DNA of 64,000 bases. Origin: Natronocalculus amylovorans. GTDB lineage: Archaea; Halobacteriota; Halobacteria; Halobacteriales; Haloferacaceae. The stretch is taken from positions 310,001 through 374,000 of the forward strand of contig NZ_JAKRVX010000003.1 of NCBI RefSeq assembly GCF_023638035.1, given 5' to 3'. Positions 9,727-18,516 of this stretch are shown here, one piece after another. The position numbers and the translations under genes were made by a program. The notes beneath the pieces were generated by a model that worked only from the letters and a program-made list of their open reading frames with translations, was not told the origin of the DNA and ran no database searches. Numbering within the stretch: position 1 is the first letter of the stretch; every line of letters begins with the position of its first letter.

Positions 9727-9936
9727 ATGACTGAATACACGACCGTCTCTATCCCGAAGGATCTCGCAGAACGTGTTGAGGAGACAATTGAAGGAACATC
9801 ATTCACAAGCACGAGTGACCTTGTTCGGTTTCTGCTCCGAAGTATCGTTATTCAGCATCAACGAGAGGGACAGCTTACCGAAGCGGAGTTCACTGAGATC
9901 GCAGACCAACTCCGTGATCTGGGATATCTGAAATAA
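9727..9936 (+). CDS. Ribbon-helix-helix (CopG-like) DNA-binding protein
   Basis: A 69-residue protein. It begins MTEYTTVSIPKDLAERVEET, the usual N-terminal beta strand plus first helix of an RHH domain, then FTSTSDLVRFLLRSIV as the second helix and a short acidic tail ending in LGYLK. The ATG at 9727 starts the fold; an upstream in-frame ATG at 9643 would add 28 residues unlike the family. It probably binds DNA as a dimer. No partner toxin is seen beside it. Target unknown. Confidence 0.8.
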   Translation: MTEYTTVSIPKDLAERVEETIEGTSFTSTSDLVRFLLRSIVIQHQREGQLTEAEFTEIADQLRDLGYLK

Positions 9937-9939
9937 TGC

Positions 9940-10362
9940 TCATTCGAGCAGGTCGATCGGCGGTTCAGCCTCAACAACGTGCAGTTCAAATCGATCGCCT
10001 GACCGATCGAACGCTGCGACCGATTCATCATCCCACGGCGGAACCGCGACAAAAATAACGCCCGCAAGGTCATCCGTTTTTGTCACGGCTAACGGGCCGG
10101 ATGGATGAGAGACAAACTTAGCATTTGCACCACCTGCTGGCCTCCCTAAGTCCATCCCAAAGACCGAATTTACCGACCGGCCTGCATCTGGGATGTACAT
10201 ATCAGTTACAATCGGTGTTTCCGGAGGAACAACATCAGCCAGCGACTCACCAAACTCGCTTGCTGGCAGTGTTGCTAAAGAGATCGTCACTGGTGCTGGT
10301 GCTCGTTTATCTGCGTGCTCAAGGAGTACAGAGAGCAGTCCACGGGTTATGTAGATAGCCAT
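9940..10362 (-). CDS. Conserved protein with a degenerate JAMM/MPN-like motif
   Basis: A 140-residue soluble protein of unknown function. Residues 84-97 read V-S-H-P-S-G-P-L-A-V-T-K-T-D, which lines up with the JAMM metalloprotease motif H-x-H-x7-S-x2-D except that the first His is Val84 and Ser is Thr94; His86 and Asp97 are kept. The start (MAIYITRGLLSVLLEHAD) resembles the first helix of MPN domains. This suggests a catalytically altered or inactive JAMM-like fold. It ends 3 bp after the RHH gene (convergent) and begins 3 bp from the end of the next gene on the same strand. Confidence 0.55.
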   Translation of the reverse strand: MAIYITRGLLSVLLEHADKRAPAPVTISLATLPASEFGESLADVVPPETPIVTDMYIPDAGRSVNSVFGMDLGRPAGGANAKFVSHPSGPLAVTKTDDLAGVIFVAVPPWDDESVAAFDRSGDRFELHVVEAEPPIDLLE

Positions 10363-10365
10363 CTA

Positions 10366-11052
10366 TTAGAGTGGGAGGAAACTTTTCAGTGTCTTCCCAT
10401 AGAGTTTTGGCGTTTTCCCTCTTGACCCCGAAAGCGCGTGCTGAAGTGCCCGATCGGCATCCGAAAGAATACCCTCACCATGTCCAACGAGAATACGCGC
10501 TGGACGATACTGTGAGAGTACCTCAGTTGGAGGGAATAGTCGAAGCATTGGATGGACACCTAGCCGCTCTTCCTCAGTGACAAAATACGACGCAGTGCCC
10601 ACTGACTCTGGAATAATGAGTGTGCCATTGTCTGCGTTGAACAGGCCTGCTTCCTGCCATGGTGGGACTGTTGAATCACGGACAACAAACGCTTCATACC
10701 CTGTGTCTGCTAGCTTCGACCCAAACCGCTCAACTGGAGCGTTAAGCTTCGTCTCAACACCAGTCATCCAGTTTGGAATATAAACTGACACATCGTGGCG
10801 TGTTGCAATCTCGGCTGCATCCCGTTTGTGTCGATCAAGACAAACTGCAATACCTTGAACAGGCCCAAACTCAGCGAGTAGCTCGTCAAGTCCATCCGCA
10901 TCAACAGGATCAACAAGCCAGACACCATCATCGGTAGCGATCGCATGGCTCGCACGCTCCATTGTTTCATCCGGGTATGAAATCCACCCAACGCCACCAT
11001 CGAATCGATCGATCTCGCGCAACGCAGTCGTCCCCGCTCCTTTCATCGGCAT
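10366..11052 (-). CDS. Metallo-beta-lactamase-fold-like protein without metal ligands
   Basis: A 228-residue haloarchaeal protein. The pattern SHAIATDDGVWLVDPVDADGL then GIAVCLDRHKRDA and the late RILVGHGEGI resembles an MBL fold (strand with substrate cover, then the site of the H-x-H-x-D-H loop, then GHxxG). However, the canonical HxHxDH cluster is absent: LDRHKRDAAEIA takes its place. It may be a non-hydrolytic relative. It lies 3 bp upstream of the JAMM-like gene, so the two are probably co-transcribed. A start at codon 3 (ATG) is also possible. Confidence 0.6.
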   Translation of the reverse strand: MPMKGAGTTALREIDRFDGGVGWISYPDETMERASHAIATDDGVWLVDPVDADGLDELLAEFGPVQGIAVCLDRHKRDAAEIATRHDVSVYIPNWMTGVETKLNAPVERFGSKLADTGYEAFVVRDSTVPPWQEAGLFNADNGTLIIPESVGTASYFVTEEERLGVHPMLRLFPPTEVLSQYRPARILVGHGEGILSDADRALQHALSGSRGKTPKLYGKTLKSFLPL

Positions 11053-11104
11053 GACTCAAGATATGTGATACAGCCGCATAAACGCAAGGCGTCTTGAACT
11101 GTGT

Positions 11105-11389
11105 TCAGAGCCGATCGGTATTAATCGACACGTCCGGTGGAGAGACGATGAGGAATTTTCGAAAATGCATCAGCTCGCCCCCCATATCTTTTATTTCCCG
11201 AGCAAAGCCCGACGCAAGGGTGTTCAAATCACCTTCAACAGCGAGGACAAGTACGTTTCCGTTTTCCACTGTTTTCACCCAATCCTCTGGTGGTGTGGTC
11301 CCGTTAAGAATGCCCAGAACAACTTCATCAGCAGGAATTTCATCTAAATGATCTTCCGCATTTCGAAGGTCAAGATCGAATTCGCTCAT
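11105..11389 (-). CDS. Small haloarchaeal conserved protein (DUF5779-like)
   Basis: A 94-residue protein starting MSEFDLDLRNAEDHLDEIPA, with a compact alpha/beta pattern (VVLGILNGTTPPEDWVKTV, GNVLVLAVEGDLN) and the end LIVSPPDVSINTDRL. It looks like the haloarchaeal DUF5779 family from memory; this has not been searched. No active-site motif is visible. It is transcribed away from leuA. Confidence 0.7.
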   Translation of the reverse strand: MSEFDLDLRNAEDHLDEIPADEVVLGILNGTTPPEDWVKTVENGNVLVLAVEGDLNTLASGFAREIKDMGGELMHFRKFLIVSPPDVSINTDRL

Positions 11390-11651
11390 ACTCCACCGTT
11401 ACCCGGGCACCCCAAAAGACTTCGGGCCTCTTTTTGAAGATTGTCCAACCACCCAACAGATACTCATCGGTAAAAGTTGAAAAACAGAACCAAAAAATAG
11501 CGCACATATATAAAGGCAAATATCACGACGATGAATATTAGGTATTAATACACATACAAATTCTTCCTAACTCGGTTGTGTACCGCGATTAGCCGCTAAA
11601 TTCATCATTTTCTATCTACACATTTGTCCAGTTGTTTTGAAATAGCGGTGC

Positions 11652-11680
11652 ATTTATATAGATACACGTCTGAGGAAGAG
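11652..11680 (+). promoter_or_regulatory. leuA promoter and ribosome-binding stretch
   Basis: A TATA-like ATTTATATA (11652-11660) is centred about 30 bp before the ATG at 11686, and GAGGAAGAG (11672-11680) lies 5 bp before the same ATG. Both point to translation starting at 11686. The rest of the 296-bp gap 11390-11685 is AT-rich and shows no gene; only a five-codon ORF at 11531 is seen. Confidence 0.55.
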
Positions 11681-11685
11681 ATACA

Positions 11686-12910
11686 ATGTCATACAACGAC
11701 ACGGAGGATTCGTCGGCTACCCCGGCGGATCGAGTTCTTCCAGGGCACACTGGACAACACTGACGGAATTGAGTCAGTACGAATTTTCGATACGACACTG
11801 CGTGACGGCGAGCAATCGCCACGCACCTCGTTCGATTACGATGATAAGCGCGAGATTGCCGAGGTTCTGGATAACATGGGCACCCATGTTATTGAGGCAG
11901 GATTCCCGGTAAACTCTGAACCAGAATTTGAGGCGGTCTCGGACATCGCTGCAGCCACGGATACAACGATATGTGGGCTTGCACGCGTCGTCGACAAAGA
12001 CATCGAATCTGCGATCGACGCTGGCGTAGACATGGTCCACGTGTTCGTGAGCACAAGCGATGTACAGCTGCAAGACTCGATGCATGCGAGTCGAGAAGAG
12101 GCCAAAGAGCGTGCGGTCGAAAGCGTTGAGCGCATTCGCGACGCCGGTGTTGAAGTAATGTTCTCACCAATGGATGCGACTCGAACACAGGAGTCGTACC
12201 TGATCGAGGTCATTGAAGCGGTCGACGAAGCAGGTGTTGATTGGATCAACATTCCAGACACCTGTGGTGTTGCAACACCGACGCGGTTTGCAAAACTCGT
12301 CACAACTGTCCGAGAGCATACCGACGCACGTGTTGACGTGCATGCACATGATGACTTCGGCCTTGCTGCAGCAAATGCAATTGCCGGATTCGAAGCAGGT
12401 GCACACCAAGCACAAGTCTCTGTCAACGGAATTGGTGAACGAGCCGGCAATGCAGCCTACGAGGAGGTTGTCATGACTGCAGAGTCGCTGTACAATGTCG
12501 ATACCGGAATCGATACCACACAGATCACGAAACTGGCACGGATCGTTGAGGAGAAATCCGATATCCCGATTCCGGCCAACAAATCGATCGTCGGCAGAAA
12601 CGCATTTGCTCACGAGAGTGGGATTCATGCAGCCGGCGTCATTGAAAACTCGGATACATTTGAGCCGGGTGTCATGACACCGGAGATGGTTGGTGCCCGT
12701 CGAGAGTTCGTGATGGGCAAACATACCGGAACGCACTCGGTTAAAAAGCGTCTGGTTGATGCAGGATACGATCCAACCGACTCGGAGGTACGAGCGGTAA
12801 CGAAGCGTGTCAAAGAGTTCGGCGCTGAAAAACGCCGTGTGACTGACCAAGTCATCTCACGCTTCGCAGAGGAGATCGGTGTTCGCTCAAAAGAGGAGGT
12901 CAGAATTTAA
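11686..12910 (+). CDS. leuA: 2-isopropylmalate synthase / citramalate synthase family, apparent frameshift near start
   Basis: HMGL-like acyl transferase that condenses acetyl-CoA with 2-ketoisovalerate (leucine branch) or pyruvate (citramalate, isoleucine branch). The body has RIFDTTLRDGEQSPR, the VHAHDDFG metal motif and NGIGERAGN. About 400 residues, without the C-terminal LeuA allosteric domain. The promoter and ribosome-binding site serve the ATG at 11686, which opens MSYNDTEDSSATPAD in frame 1, but the conserved EFFQGTLDNTD runs in frame 2 from about 11732. One extra base (or two missing) near 11725-11735 would join them. The conserved frame alone extends back to an ATG at 11624 without family-like sequence. 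Sequencing error or a recent mutation are both possible. Confidence 0.85.
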
Positions 12911-12993
12911 TGACTTCCTCGCGGTTTTTCTCCCACCGAGAGCGACCGCATTGGGTTCTGTCGTGGAGCGTCAACAGTTGCCAGACGCGTAAC

Positions 12994-13002
12994 GATTATA
13001 AG
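12994..13002 (+). promoter_or_regulatory. Promoter of the ilv-leu leader
   Basis: GATTATAAG (12994-13002) is a TATA-like element. Its centre is about 30 bp before the ATG of the small leader ORF at 13028, so transcription would start at or a few bases before that ATG, giving a leaderless transcript. The stretch 12911-12990 after leuA shows no gene, only T-rich sequence near 12923 that could end leuA transcription. Confidence 0.5.
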
Positions 13003-13027
13003 CCTGTGGGAAAATCGAACATATACG

Positions 13028-13105
13028 ATGGAACAGTCAATCGTACTCGGTGTACACGAGTCCGGAGCGATTGCTGTCGGTTCGATTATTATTGTAGGGG
13101 CCTAG
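13028..13105 (+). CDS. Candidate branched-chain leader peptide, 25 residues
   Basis: ATG at 13028 to TAG at 13103, placed directly after a TATA-like element. Ten of 25 residues are Ile, Val or Leu (IVLGVH at 5-10, AIAVGSIIIVGA at 14-25), ending in Ile20-Ile21-Ile22-Val23. The Val23 codon begins a perfect 7-bp hairpin that contains the stop codon in its loop. The position, 169 bp before ilvB, and the composition match leader peptides that sense charged branched-chain tRNAs in bacteria. Such control is not known to me for haloarchaea. The ORF and its composition are seen; translation and function are inferred. Confidence 0.5.
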   Translation: MEQSIVLGVHESGAIAVGSIIIVGA

Positions 13106-13113
13106 TCCCCTAC
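13094..13113 (+). promoter_or_regulatory. Hairpin over the leader stop codon
   Basis: GTAGGGG (13094-13100) and CCCCTAC (13107-13113) pair perfectly around a 6-nt loop CCTAGT that includes the TAG stop. A ribosome stalled on the Ile-Ile-Ile codons (13085-13093) would cover the 5' arm and stop it from folding. No clear T-run follows directly, so a simple intrinsic terminator is not obvious. Confidence 0.55.
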
Positions 13114-13156
13114 TTATCCCACCTCCACGATTCTATTGTACAACTTTCGAACAACA

Positions 13157-13199
13157 GTGCTGTCTCTGTTTCGAGACAGACAGCTGTAACCGACAGCAC
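13157..13199 (+). promoter_or_regulatory. Mutually exclusive stem-loops before ilvB
   Basis: CTGTCTC (13160-13166) pairs with GAGACAG (13173-13179) around TGTTTC. Alternatively GTGCTGTC (13157-13164) pairs over 8 bp with GACAGCAC (13192-13199). The two pairings share bases, so only one can form. The long form ends 3 bases before the ATG of the small ORF at 13203 and could hide its start. This gives a plausible two-state switch; whether the folds form in cells is not known. Confidence 0.45.
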
Positions 13200-13202
13200 A
13201 TC

Positions 13203-13277
13203 ATGAGTAGGCGAACATCACAATCCAACCGAACCGTCCGACAGACAGACCATCAACCAATGAGGCCCTATCGATGA
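13203..13277 (+). CDS. Small ORF overlapping the ilvB start, 24 residues
   Basis: ATG at 13203, stop TGA at 13275-13277. It overlaps the ilvB ATG (13274) by four bases, the same ATGA arrangement that joins most genes of this operon. The product is polar and basic (MSRRTSQSNRTVRQ, ending in RPYR), unlike the acidic proteins around it. It may only serve to couple translation into ilvB, downstream of the alternative stem-loops. Could be chance. Confidence 0.35.
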   Translation: MSRRTSQSNRTVRQTDHQPMRPYR

Positions 13278-15061
13278 GTAAGCACGCAACTGCACCACAA
13301 GACGAGACCGCAACGGACACAAATCCGGACTCGGAAACAGACGCAGAATCGACTACAGAAGCAACACCAACACAAGTTACCAACGGCGCGACTGCGGTCG
13401 TCAGATCGCTTGAGAACGCGGGTGTGACGCACGCGTTTGGTGTGCAAGGTGGTGCAATTATGCCCGTTTATGATGCACTGTGGGATTCTTCCATTCGCCA
13501 CATTACGATGGCGCACGAACAAGGTGCATCTCATGCCGCTGATGCATACGGTGTCGTGAAAGGAGTTCCCGGAATCTGTCTTGCGACGTCCGGACCAGGG
13601 GCAACAAATCTGGTTACTGGAATTGCTGACGCAGCGATGGATTCGGATGCAATGCTTGCCCTGACCGGCCAAGTGCCAAGCGGCATGGTTGGCTCTGATG
13701 CATTCCAAGAGACTGATACAACCGGTGTCACCGCGCCAGTCACAAAACACAACTACTTTGCATCGGATGCAACCACCGTCGGAAAGACGGTTGGCGAAGC
13801 ATTTGCACTCGCAGAAGCTGGTCGACCAGGACCAACGCTTGTCGACCTTCCAAAGGATGTTACATTCGGTGAGACGGATGATGACCCCGGTCCACCAAAA
13901 GCACCTGCACGATCGTCGCCATCACCGGATGCTGATCCTGATGCGGTGATAGCTGCGGCAGAAGTAATCTCCCGTGCAGAGCGCCCAGTCTGTTTGTTTG
14001 GCGGCGGCGTTATCAAGGCCAACGCGTCCGAGCAGGCTCGTGCGTTCGCACGTGAGTACAACGTCCCAGTTGTGACTACAATGCCTGGAATCGGGTCATT
14101 CCCCGAGGACGATGAACTTTGTTTGTCATGGGCGGGAATGCACGGAACCGGCTATGCGAATATGGCAATTACACACACTGATTGTTTGATCGCAGTTGGG
14201 ACTCGATTTGACGATCGGCTCACCGGTGGGATTGAGACGTTTGCTCCGGAGGCCGAGGTTGTGCACATTGATATTGACCCGGCTGAAATCTCGAAAAACA
14301 TCCACGCGGATTATCCACTGATTGGCGACGCTGCAACCGTCTTAGAGCAGTTGTACGATGCGATCGACGATGATCCGGAGACGGACGCATGGGTCGAACA
14401 GTGCACAACATGGAAAGAGGAGTATCCGATGGACTATACAACGCCAGAGGATGAACCAGTAAAACCGGAGTTCATTGTTGAGGCGTTCGATGAAGCCACA
14501 GATGATGATACGATCGTCACAACCGGTGTTGGCCAACATCAGATGTGGGCCGCACAGTACTGGACCTACACCAAGCCACGGACGTGGGTTTCATCCCACG
14601 GGCTTGGAACGATGGGATACGGTCTTCCTGCGGCGATTGGTGCACGATTTGCAGCAGACGACGACCAGAGCGTCATCTGTTTTGACGGTGATGGGTCATT
14701 CTTGATGACACTTCAAGAGCTGTCAGTTGCGGTTCGTGAAAACCTTGATATCACGGTTGCTGTGCTCAATAACGAATATATTGGTATGGTTAGACAGTGG
14801 CAGGATGCGTTCTTCGAGGGGCGACATATGGCATCCGAATACAACTGGATGCCGGAGTTTGACAAACTCGCGGAAGCGTTCGGTGCCAAAGGCTGGCGTG
14901 TCGATGAGTATGACGAGGTCGCAGCGGCGATCGAAGAAGCACTCGCATACGATGGCCCATCGGTCATTGATTTCCATATCGATCCTGGTGCGAATGTCTA
15001 TCCAATGGTTGCAAGCGGGGGCGCAAACGGCAAATTTGCCCTCTCGGAGGATCAGCTATGA
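13274..15061 (+). CDS. ilvB: Acetolactate synthase, large catalytic subunit
   Basis: First common step of branched-chain synthesis: joins two pyruvates, or pyruvate and 2-ketobutyrate, using thiamine diphosphate, FAD and Mg. Of 595 residues, the first 38 are an acidic low-complexity tail typical of halophiles. Then come the pyrimidine-binding domain with the catalytic Glu in MAHEQGASHAADAYG, the central FAD domain (GTRFDDRLTGG) and the pyrophosphate domain with GDGSFLMTLQEL ending in LNNEYIG. It is preceded by the candidate leader and overlaps ilvN by four bases, so the two subunits are made together. Confidence 0.97.
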   Translation: MSKHATAPQDETATDTNPDSETDAESTTEATPTQVTNGATAVVRSLENAGVTHAFGVQGGAIMPVYDALWDSSIRHITMAHEQGASHAADAYGVVKGVPGICLATSGPGATNLVTGIADAAMDSDAMLALTGQVPSGMVGSDAFQETDTTGVTAPVTKHNYFASDATTVGKTVGEAFALAEAGRPGPTLVDLPKDVTFGETDDDPGPPKAPARSSPSPDADPDAVIAAAEVISRAERPVCLFGGGVIKANASEQARAFAREYNVPVVTTMPGIGSFPEDDELCLSWAGMHGTGYANMAITHTDCLIAVGTRFDDRLTGGIETFAPEAEVVHIDIDPAEISKNIHADYPLIGDAATVLEQLYDAIDDDPETDAWVEQCTTWKEEYPMDYTTPEDEPVKPEFIVEAFDEATDDDTIVTTGVGQHQMWAAQYWTYTKPRTWVSSHGLGTMGYGLPAAIGARFAADDDQSVICFDGDGSFLMTLQELSVAVRENLDITVAVLNNEYIGMVRQWQDAFFEGRHMASEYNWMPEFDKLAEAFGAKGWRVDEYDEVAAAIEEALAYDGPSVIDFHIDPGANVYPMVASGGANGKFALSEDQL

Positions 15062-15753
15062 GTTCAGACGAAGATCCAACGTCACAGCGAGGACTACAAG
15101 GAAAGCCGCCGGAACAGCGTCCACATCCAACTGGACGACGGAACAAACAAGGCATTCGGATCGATCCCGAAGCAGAAGCGGAACCACGTGTTCGCAAAGC
15201 GGTGGTTTCGGCGCTTGTTGACAACGAGCCCGGCGTGTTGTCCCGTGTTTCAGGGCTGTTCTCTCGACGACAGTTCAATATCGAGAGTTTGACTGTCGGC
15301 CCGACAACTGTCGAAGGGAATGCCCGAATCACGCTTGTTGTTGAGGAGACCGATCCAGGAATTGATCAGGTGAAAAAACAGCTCGCTAAGCTCAAACCCG
15401 TAATGTCCGTTGGCGAGCTTGAAAATAACGCTGTTAGAGCGGAACTTGTGTTGTTGAAGGTCCACGGCGATGAGCCCGATAAGGTCCACGCAATCACACA
15501 GATGTATGACGGACAGACACTCGATGCCGGCCCGCGGACGATTACCGTCCAGATAACCGGTGATGAGAGTAAAATCGATGATGCAGTCGATGCGTTCAGA
15601 CAGTTCGGGATTATTGAAATTGCTCGAACTGGACAGACTGCGTTGGCTCGCGGTGACACCCCAACGACACCTGGTGAAGAGCCAGCACCGGAAGGGACGA
15701 TCGCTGAGGAACCATCACAACCGAGCGCAAACGTACAGTATTCAGACGACTAA
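15058..15753 (+). CDS. ilvN: Acetolactate synthase, small regulatory subunit
   Basis: Activates IlvB and gives feedback control by valine. The protein has 231 residues, with a polar N-terminal extension of about 45 residues, an ACT domain ([20 protein letters not shown], then [11 protein letters not shown]) and the C-terminal small-subunit domain ([33 protein letters not shown]), then an acidic Pro/Glu tail. The NEPGVL loop is the usual effector site. The start overlaps the ilvB stop by ATGA. Confidence 0.95.
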   Translation: MSSDEDPTSQRGLQGKPPEQRPHPTGRRNKQGIRIDPEAEAEPRVRKAVVSALVDNEPGVLSRVSGLFSRRQFNIESLTVGPTTVEGNARITLVVEETDPGIDQVKKQLAKLKPVMSVGELENNAVRAELVLLKVHGDEPDKVHAITQMYDGQTLDAGPRTITVQITGDESKIDDAVDAFRQFGIIEIARTGQTALARGDTPTTPGEEPAPEGTIAEEPSQPSANVQYSDD

Positions 15754-15785
15754 CAGACGAAGACGAGACTACATATTACATAACA

Positions 15786-16829
15786 ATGACTGACGAACTT
15801 AACGCAACAATCTACTACGAAGACGATGCGGACGCAAACTATCTCAGCGGTAAAACAGTAGCTGTCCTTGGCTACGGAAGTCAAGGCCATGCCCACGCAC
15901 AGAACCTTGCAGACAGCGGGGTTGACGTTGTGGTTGGCCTCCGAGAGGACTCATCCTCCCGTGCGGCTGCTAAAGAAGACGGCCTCGAAGTTGCAACGGC
16001 AAAAGAAGCCGCAGCAAAAGCGGACGTCGTCTCTGTATTGGTACCTGATACCGTACAGCCAGCAGTGTACGAAGAGATCAAAGACGAACTTGAAGCAGGT
16101 AACACGCTTCAGTTCGCACACGGATTCAACATTCACTACAACCAGATTAAGCCAAAAGACGGTATCGACGTGACGATGGTTGCCCCAAAATCACCGGGGC
16201 ATCTTGTCCGTCGAAACTACGAAGCAGGCGAGGGAACGCCCGGATTGGTTGCGGTCTATCAGGACGAAACTGGAGAGGCAAAAGAGCGAGCCTTAGCATA
16301 TGCACAGGCGATCGGCTGTGCCCGCGCAGGCGTTGTAGAGACAAGCTTCCGAGAAGAGACCGAAACCGATCTGTTCGGTGAACAGGCAGTCCTGTGTGGC
16401 GGTGTCACGTCCCTTGTTAAAACAGGCTATGAGACGCTTGTTGATGCGGGATACAGTCCAGAGATGGCATACTTTGAGTGTCTCAACGAGCTCAAACTGA
16501 TCGTTGATCTGATGTACGAAGGCGGACTCGGTGAGATGTGGGACTCCGTTTCGGATACGGCTGAGTACGGTGGTTTGACACGTGGAGATGTCGTTGTTGA
16601 CGATCATGCACGAGAGCGAATGGAGGAAGTTCTCGAACAGGTACAAAACGGCGAGTTTGCTCGTCAGTGGATCGTCGAGAACCAAGCAGGTCGACCAAGC
16701 TACACCCAACTTCGCGAGGCGGAAGGCAACCACGAGATTGAACAGGTTGGCGAAGAGCTTCGGGCACTATTTGCGTGGGCCGAAGAGAAAGAGACAGAAG
16801 AAGACAAAGAGTCACCAGTTAACGCATGA
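15786..16829 (+). CDS. ilvC: Ketol-acid reductoisomerase (class I)
   Basis: Converts acetolactate to dihydroxyisovalerate with NADPH and Mg. The protein has 347 residues. The Rossmann motif is [17 protein letters not shown], and the knotted C-terminal domain keeps the metal ligands ([33 protein letters not shown]). Length is that of the short class I enzyme plus a 15-residue acidic tail. It begins 32 bp after ilvN and overlaps the next small gene by four bases. Confidence 0.97.
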   Translation: MTDELNATIYYEDDADANYLSGKTVAVLGYGSQGHAHAQNLADSGVDVVVGLREDSSSRAAAKEDGLEVATAKEAAAKADVVSVLVPDTVQPAVYEEIKDELEAGNTLQFAHGFNIHYNQIKPKDGIDVTMVAPKSPGHLVRRNYEAGEGTPGLVAVYQDETGEAKERALAYAQAIGCARAGVVETSFREETETDLFGEQAVLCGGVTSLVKTGYETLVDAGYSPEMAYFECLNELKLIVDLMYEGGLGEMWDSVSDTAEYGGLTRGDVVVDDHARERMEEVLEQVQNGEFARQWIVENQAGRPSYTQLREAEGNHEIEQVGEELRALFAWAEEKETEEDKESPVNA

Positions 16830-17098
16830 ACAACCGATCGAAGACGGGGCGGACAATGAAACAAGTGAGCCACACACATCCGTTTACGGGTGAAACCTTT
16901 GGCTCGGTCTATCGGCGAGGGCCACTCCTTGCAGATGGTGGGCAGACAGTTCCAGTTCGCACGGGCGAACAAACGGAGCCACATGAAGAACAGCCACGGA
17001 TGCGAGACATCGACCATACACCACGACATGACGCGGAGACAAATCGTGTCTGGTCTCGTGGGCGACCCGCTGAAGTAGACGATGGAGATAATCAATGA
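16826..17098 (+). CDS. Small protein inside the ilv-leu operon, function unknown
   Basis: A 90-residue polar protein joined to ilvC and to leuC by 4-nt ATGA overlaps on both sides, strong evidence that it is translated. The middle reads [18 protein letters not shown], which looks like a short structured core; the rest is charged and probably disordered. There are no Cys residues or membrane segments. No family recognised with confidence. A role in the pathway, for example with the LeuCD iron-sulphur enzyme, is only a guess from position. An internal ATG at codon 11 is an alternative start. Confidence 0.75.
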   Translation: MNNRSKTGRTMKQVSHTHPFTGETFGSVYRRGPLLADGGQTVPVRTGEQTEPHEEQPRMRDIDHTPRHDAETNRVWSRGRPAEVDDGDNQ

Positions 17099-18516
17099 GT
17101 AACGGAACACTATACGACAACGTATGGGACAAACACGCAGTCACTGAACTACCAACTGGACAAACACAGCTGTTCATTGGACTCCACCTTATTCACGAGG
17201 TAACGAGCCCACAAGCTTTTGGGATGCTCCGAGAGCGAGGGCTTGAAGTCGCATATCCGAAACGGACGCACGCGACAGTTGATCACATTGTCCCAACCGC
17301 AGATCAGTCCCGTCCATACGGTGATAGTGCGGCCGAAGAGATGATGTCCGAGCTCGAACAAAACGTGCGTGACTCGGGCATCGTGTTCGATGACCCGACG
17401 ACAGGAAATCAGGGAATTGTTCACGTTATTGGACCCGAGCAAGGGATTACGCAACCGGGAATGACGATCGTCTGTGGTGACTCACATACATCAACTCACG
17501 GTGCATTTGGTGCGCTTGCATTCGGTATCGGAACGAGCCAGATTCGTGATGTGTTGGCAACCGGGACCGTTGCAATGGAGAAACAGAAGGTTCGAAAAAT
17601 CGAGGTTACGGGTGAGCTCTCAGCGGGGGTTACTGCAAAAGACATTATCCTCACGATCATCCGAAAGCTTGGTACTGACGGTGGTGTTGGGCATGTATAC
17701 GAGTATGCTGGGAGTGCAATCGAAAGCCTTGGCATGGAAGGTCGGATGTCGATCTGTAACATGTCGATCGAAGGCGGTGCTCGCGCAGGCTATGTGAACC
17801 CTGATGAGACAACCTACGAATGGCTCAAAAACACCGATGCGTTCAAAGACAACCCAGAGCGGTTTGAGACGCTGAAAACGTACTGGGAGTCAATCCGAAG
17901 CGACGAAGATGCTGAGTACGATGACGTCGTCACGATCGACGGCAGCGCAATTGAACCAGTTGTCACATGGGGTACCACACCTGGTCAGGGGATCGGAATT
18001 TCAGAACCGATCCCAGAGCCAGAATCGCTCAGCCCGGAGAAACAGGAGACTGCGCGGAGAGCGCAGAAACATATGCGTGTCAAACCAGGAGAGACGATGG
18101 AGGGCTACAACATTGATGTTGCATTCCTTGGCTCCTGTACAAATGCTCGGTTGCCTGACCTGCGTGCTGCAGCAGAGATTATTAAAGGACGAGAGGTTGA
18201 CCCAAGTGTCCGTGCAATGGTTGTTCCGGGAAGCCAACGGGTCAAAGCAGCCGCAGAGGCTGAAGGCCTCGATGAGATATTCAGAGAAGCAGGCTTCGAC
18301 TGGCGAGGTGCAGGCTGTTCGATGTGTCTTGGAATGAATGAAGATCAATTAGAAGGGGATGAAGCATGTGCATCCTCATCGAACCGTAACTTTGTGGGTC
18401 GGCAAGGATCAAAGGATGGCCGAACCATCTTGATGAGTCCACTCATGGTCGCTGCAGCGGCGGTGACTGGTGAGGTTACAGATGTTCGTGAGCTTGAGGA
18501 GGTGGTCTCAGCATGA
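17095..18516 (+). CDS. leuC: 3-isopropylmalate dehydratase, large subunit
   Basis: Aconitase-family subunit that carries the 4Fe-4S cluster and isomerises 2- to 3-isopropylmalate. The 473 residues include [21 protein letters not shown] and the cluster ligands in [12 protein letters not shown] and [11 protein letters not shown], and the end [19 protein letters not shown]. Length fits the standard LeuC. It overlaps orf90 upstream and leuD downstream by four bases each. Confidence 0.96.
   Translation: MSNGTLYDNVWDKHAVTELPTGQTQLFIGLHLIHEVTSPQAFGMLRERGLEVAYPKRTHATVDHIVPTADQSRPYGDSAAEEMMSELEQNVRDSGIVFDDPTTGNQGIVHVIGPEQGITQPGMTIVCGDSHTSTHGAFGALAFGIGTSQIRDVLATGTVAMEKQKVRKIEVTGELSAGVTAKDIILTIIRKLGTDGGVGHVYEYAGSAIESLGMEGRMSICNMSIEGGARAGYVNPDETTYEWLKNTDAFKDNPERFETLKTYWESIRSDEDAEYDDVVTIDGSAIEPVVTWGTTPGQGIGISEPIPEPESLSPEKQETARRAQKHMRVKPGETMEGYNIDVAFLGSCTNARLPDLRAAAEIIKGREVDPSVRAMVVPGSQRVKAAAEAEGLDEIFREAGFDWRGAGCSMCLGMNEDQLEGDEACASSSNRNFVGRQGSKDGRTILMSPLMVAAAAVTGEVTDVRELEEVVSA

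Noticed and set aside
12910-13206. 98-codon ORF after leuA on the plus strand
   Set aside because: Composition is rich in Arg, Cys and Ser and unlike local proteins; it runs through the hairpin and leader ORF in another frame and has no promoter of its own.
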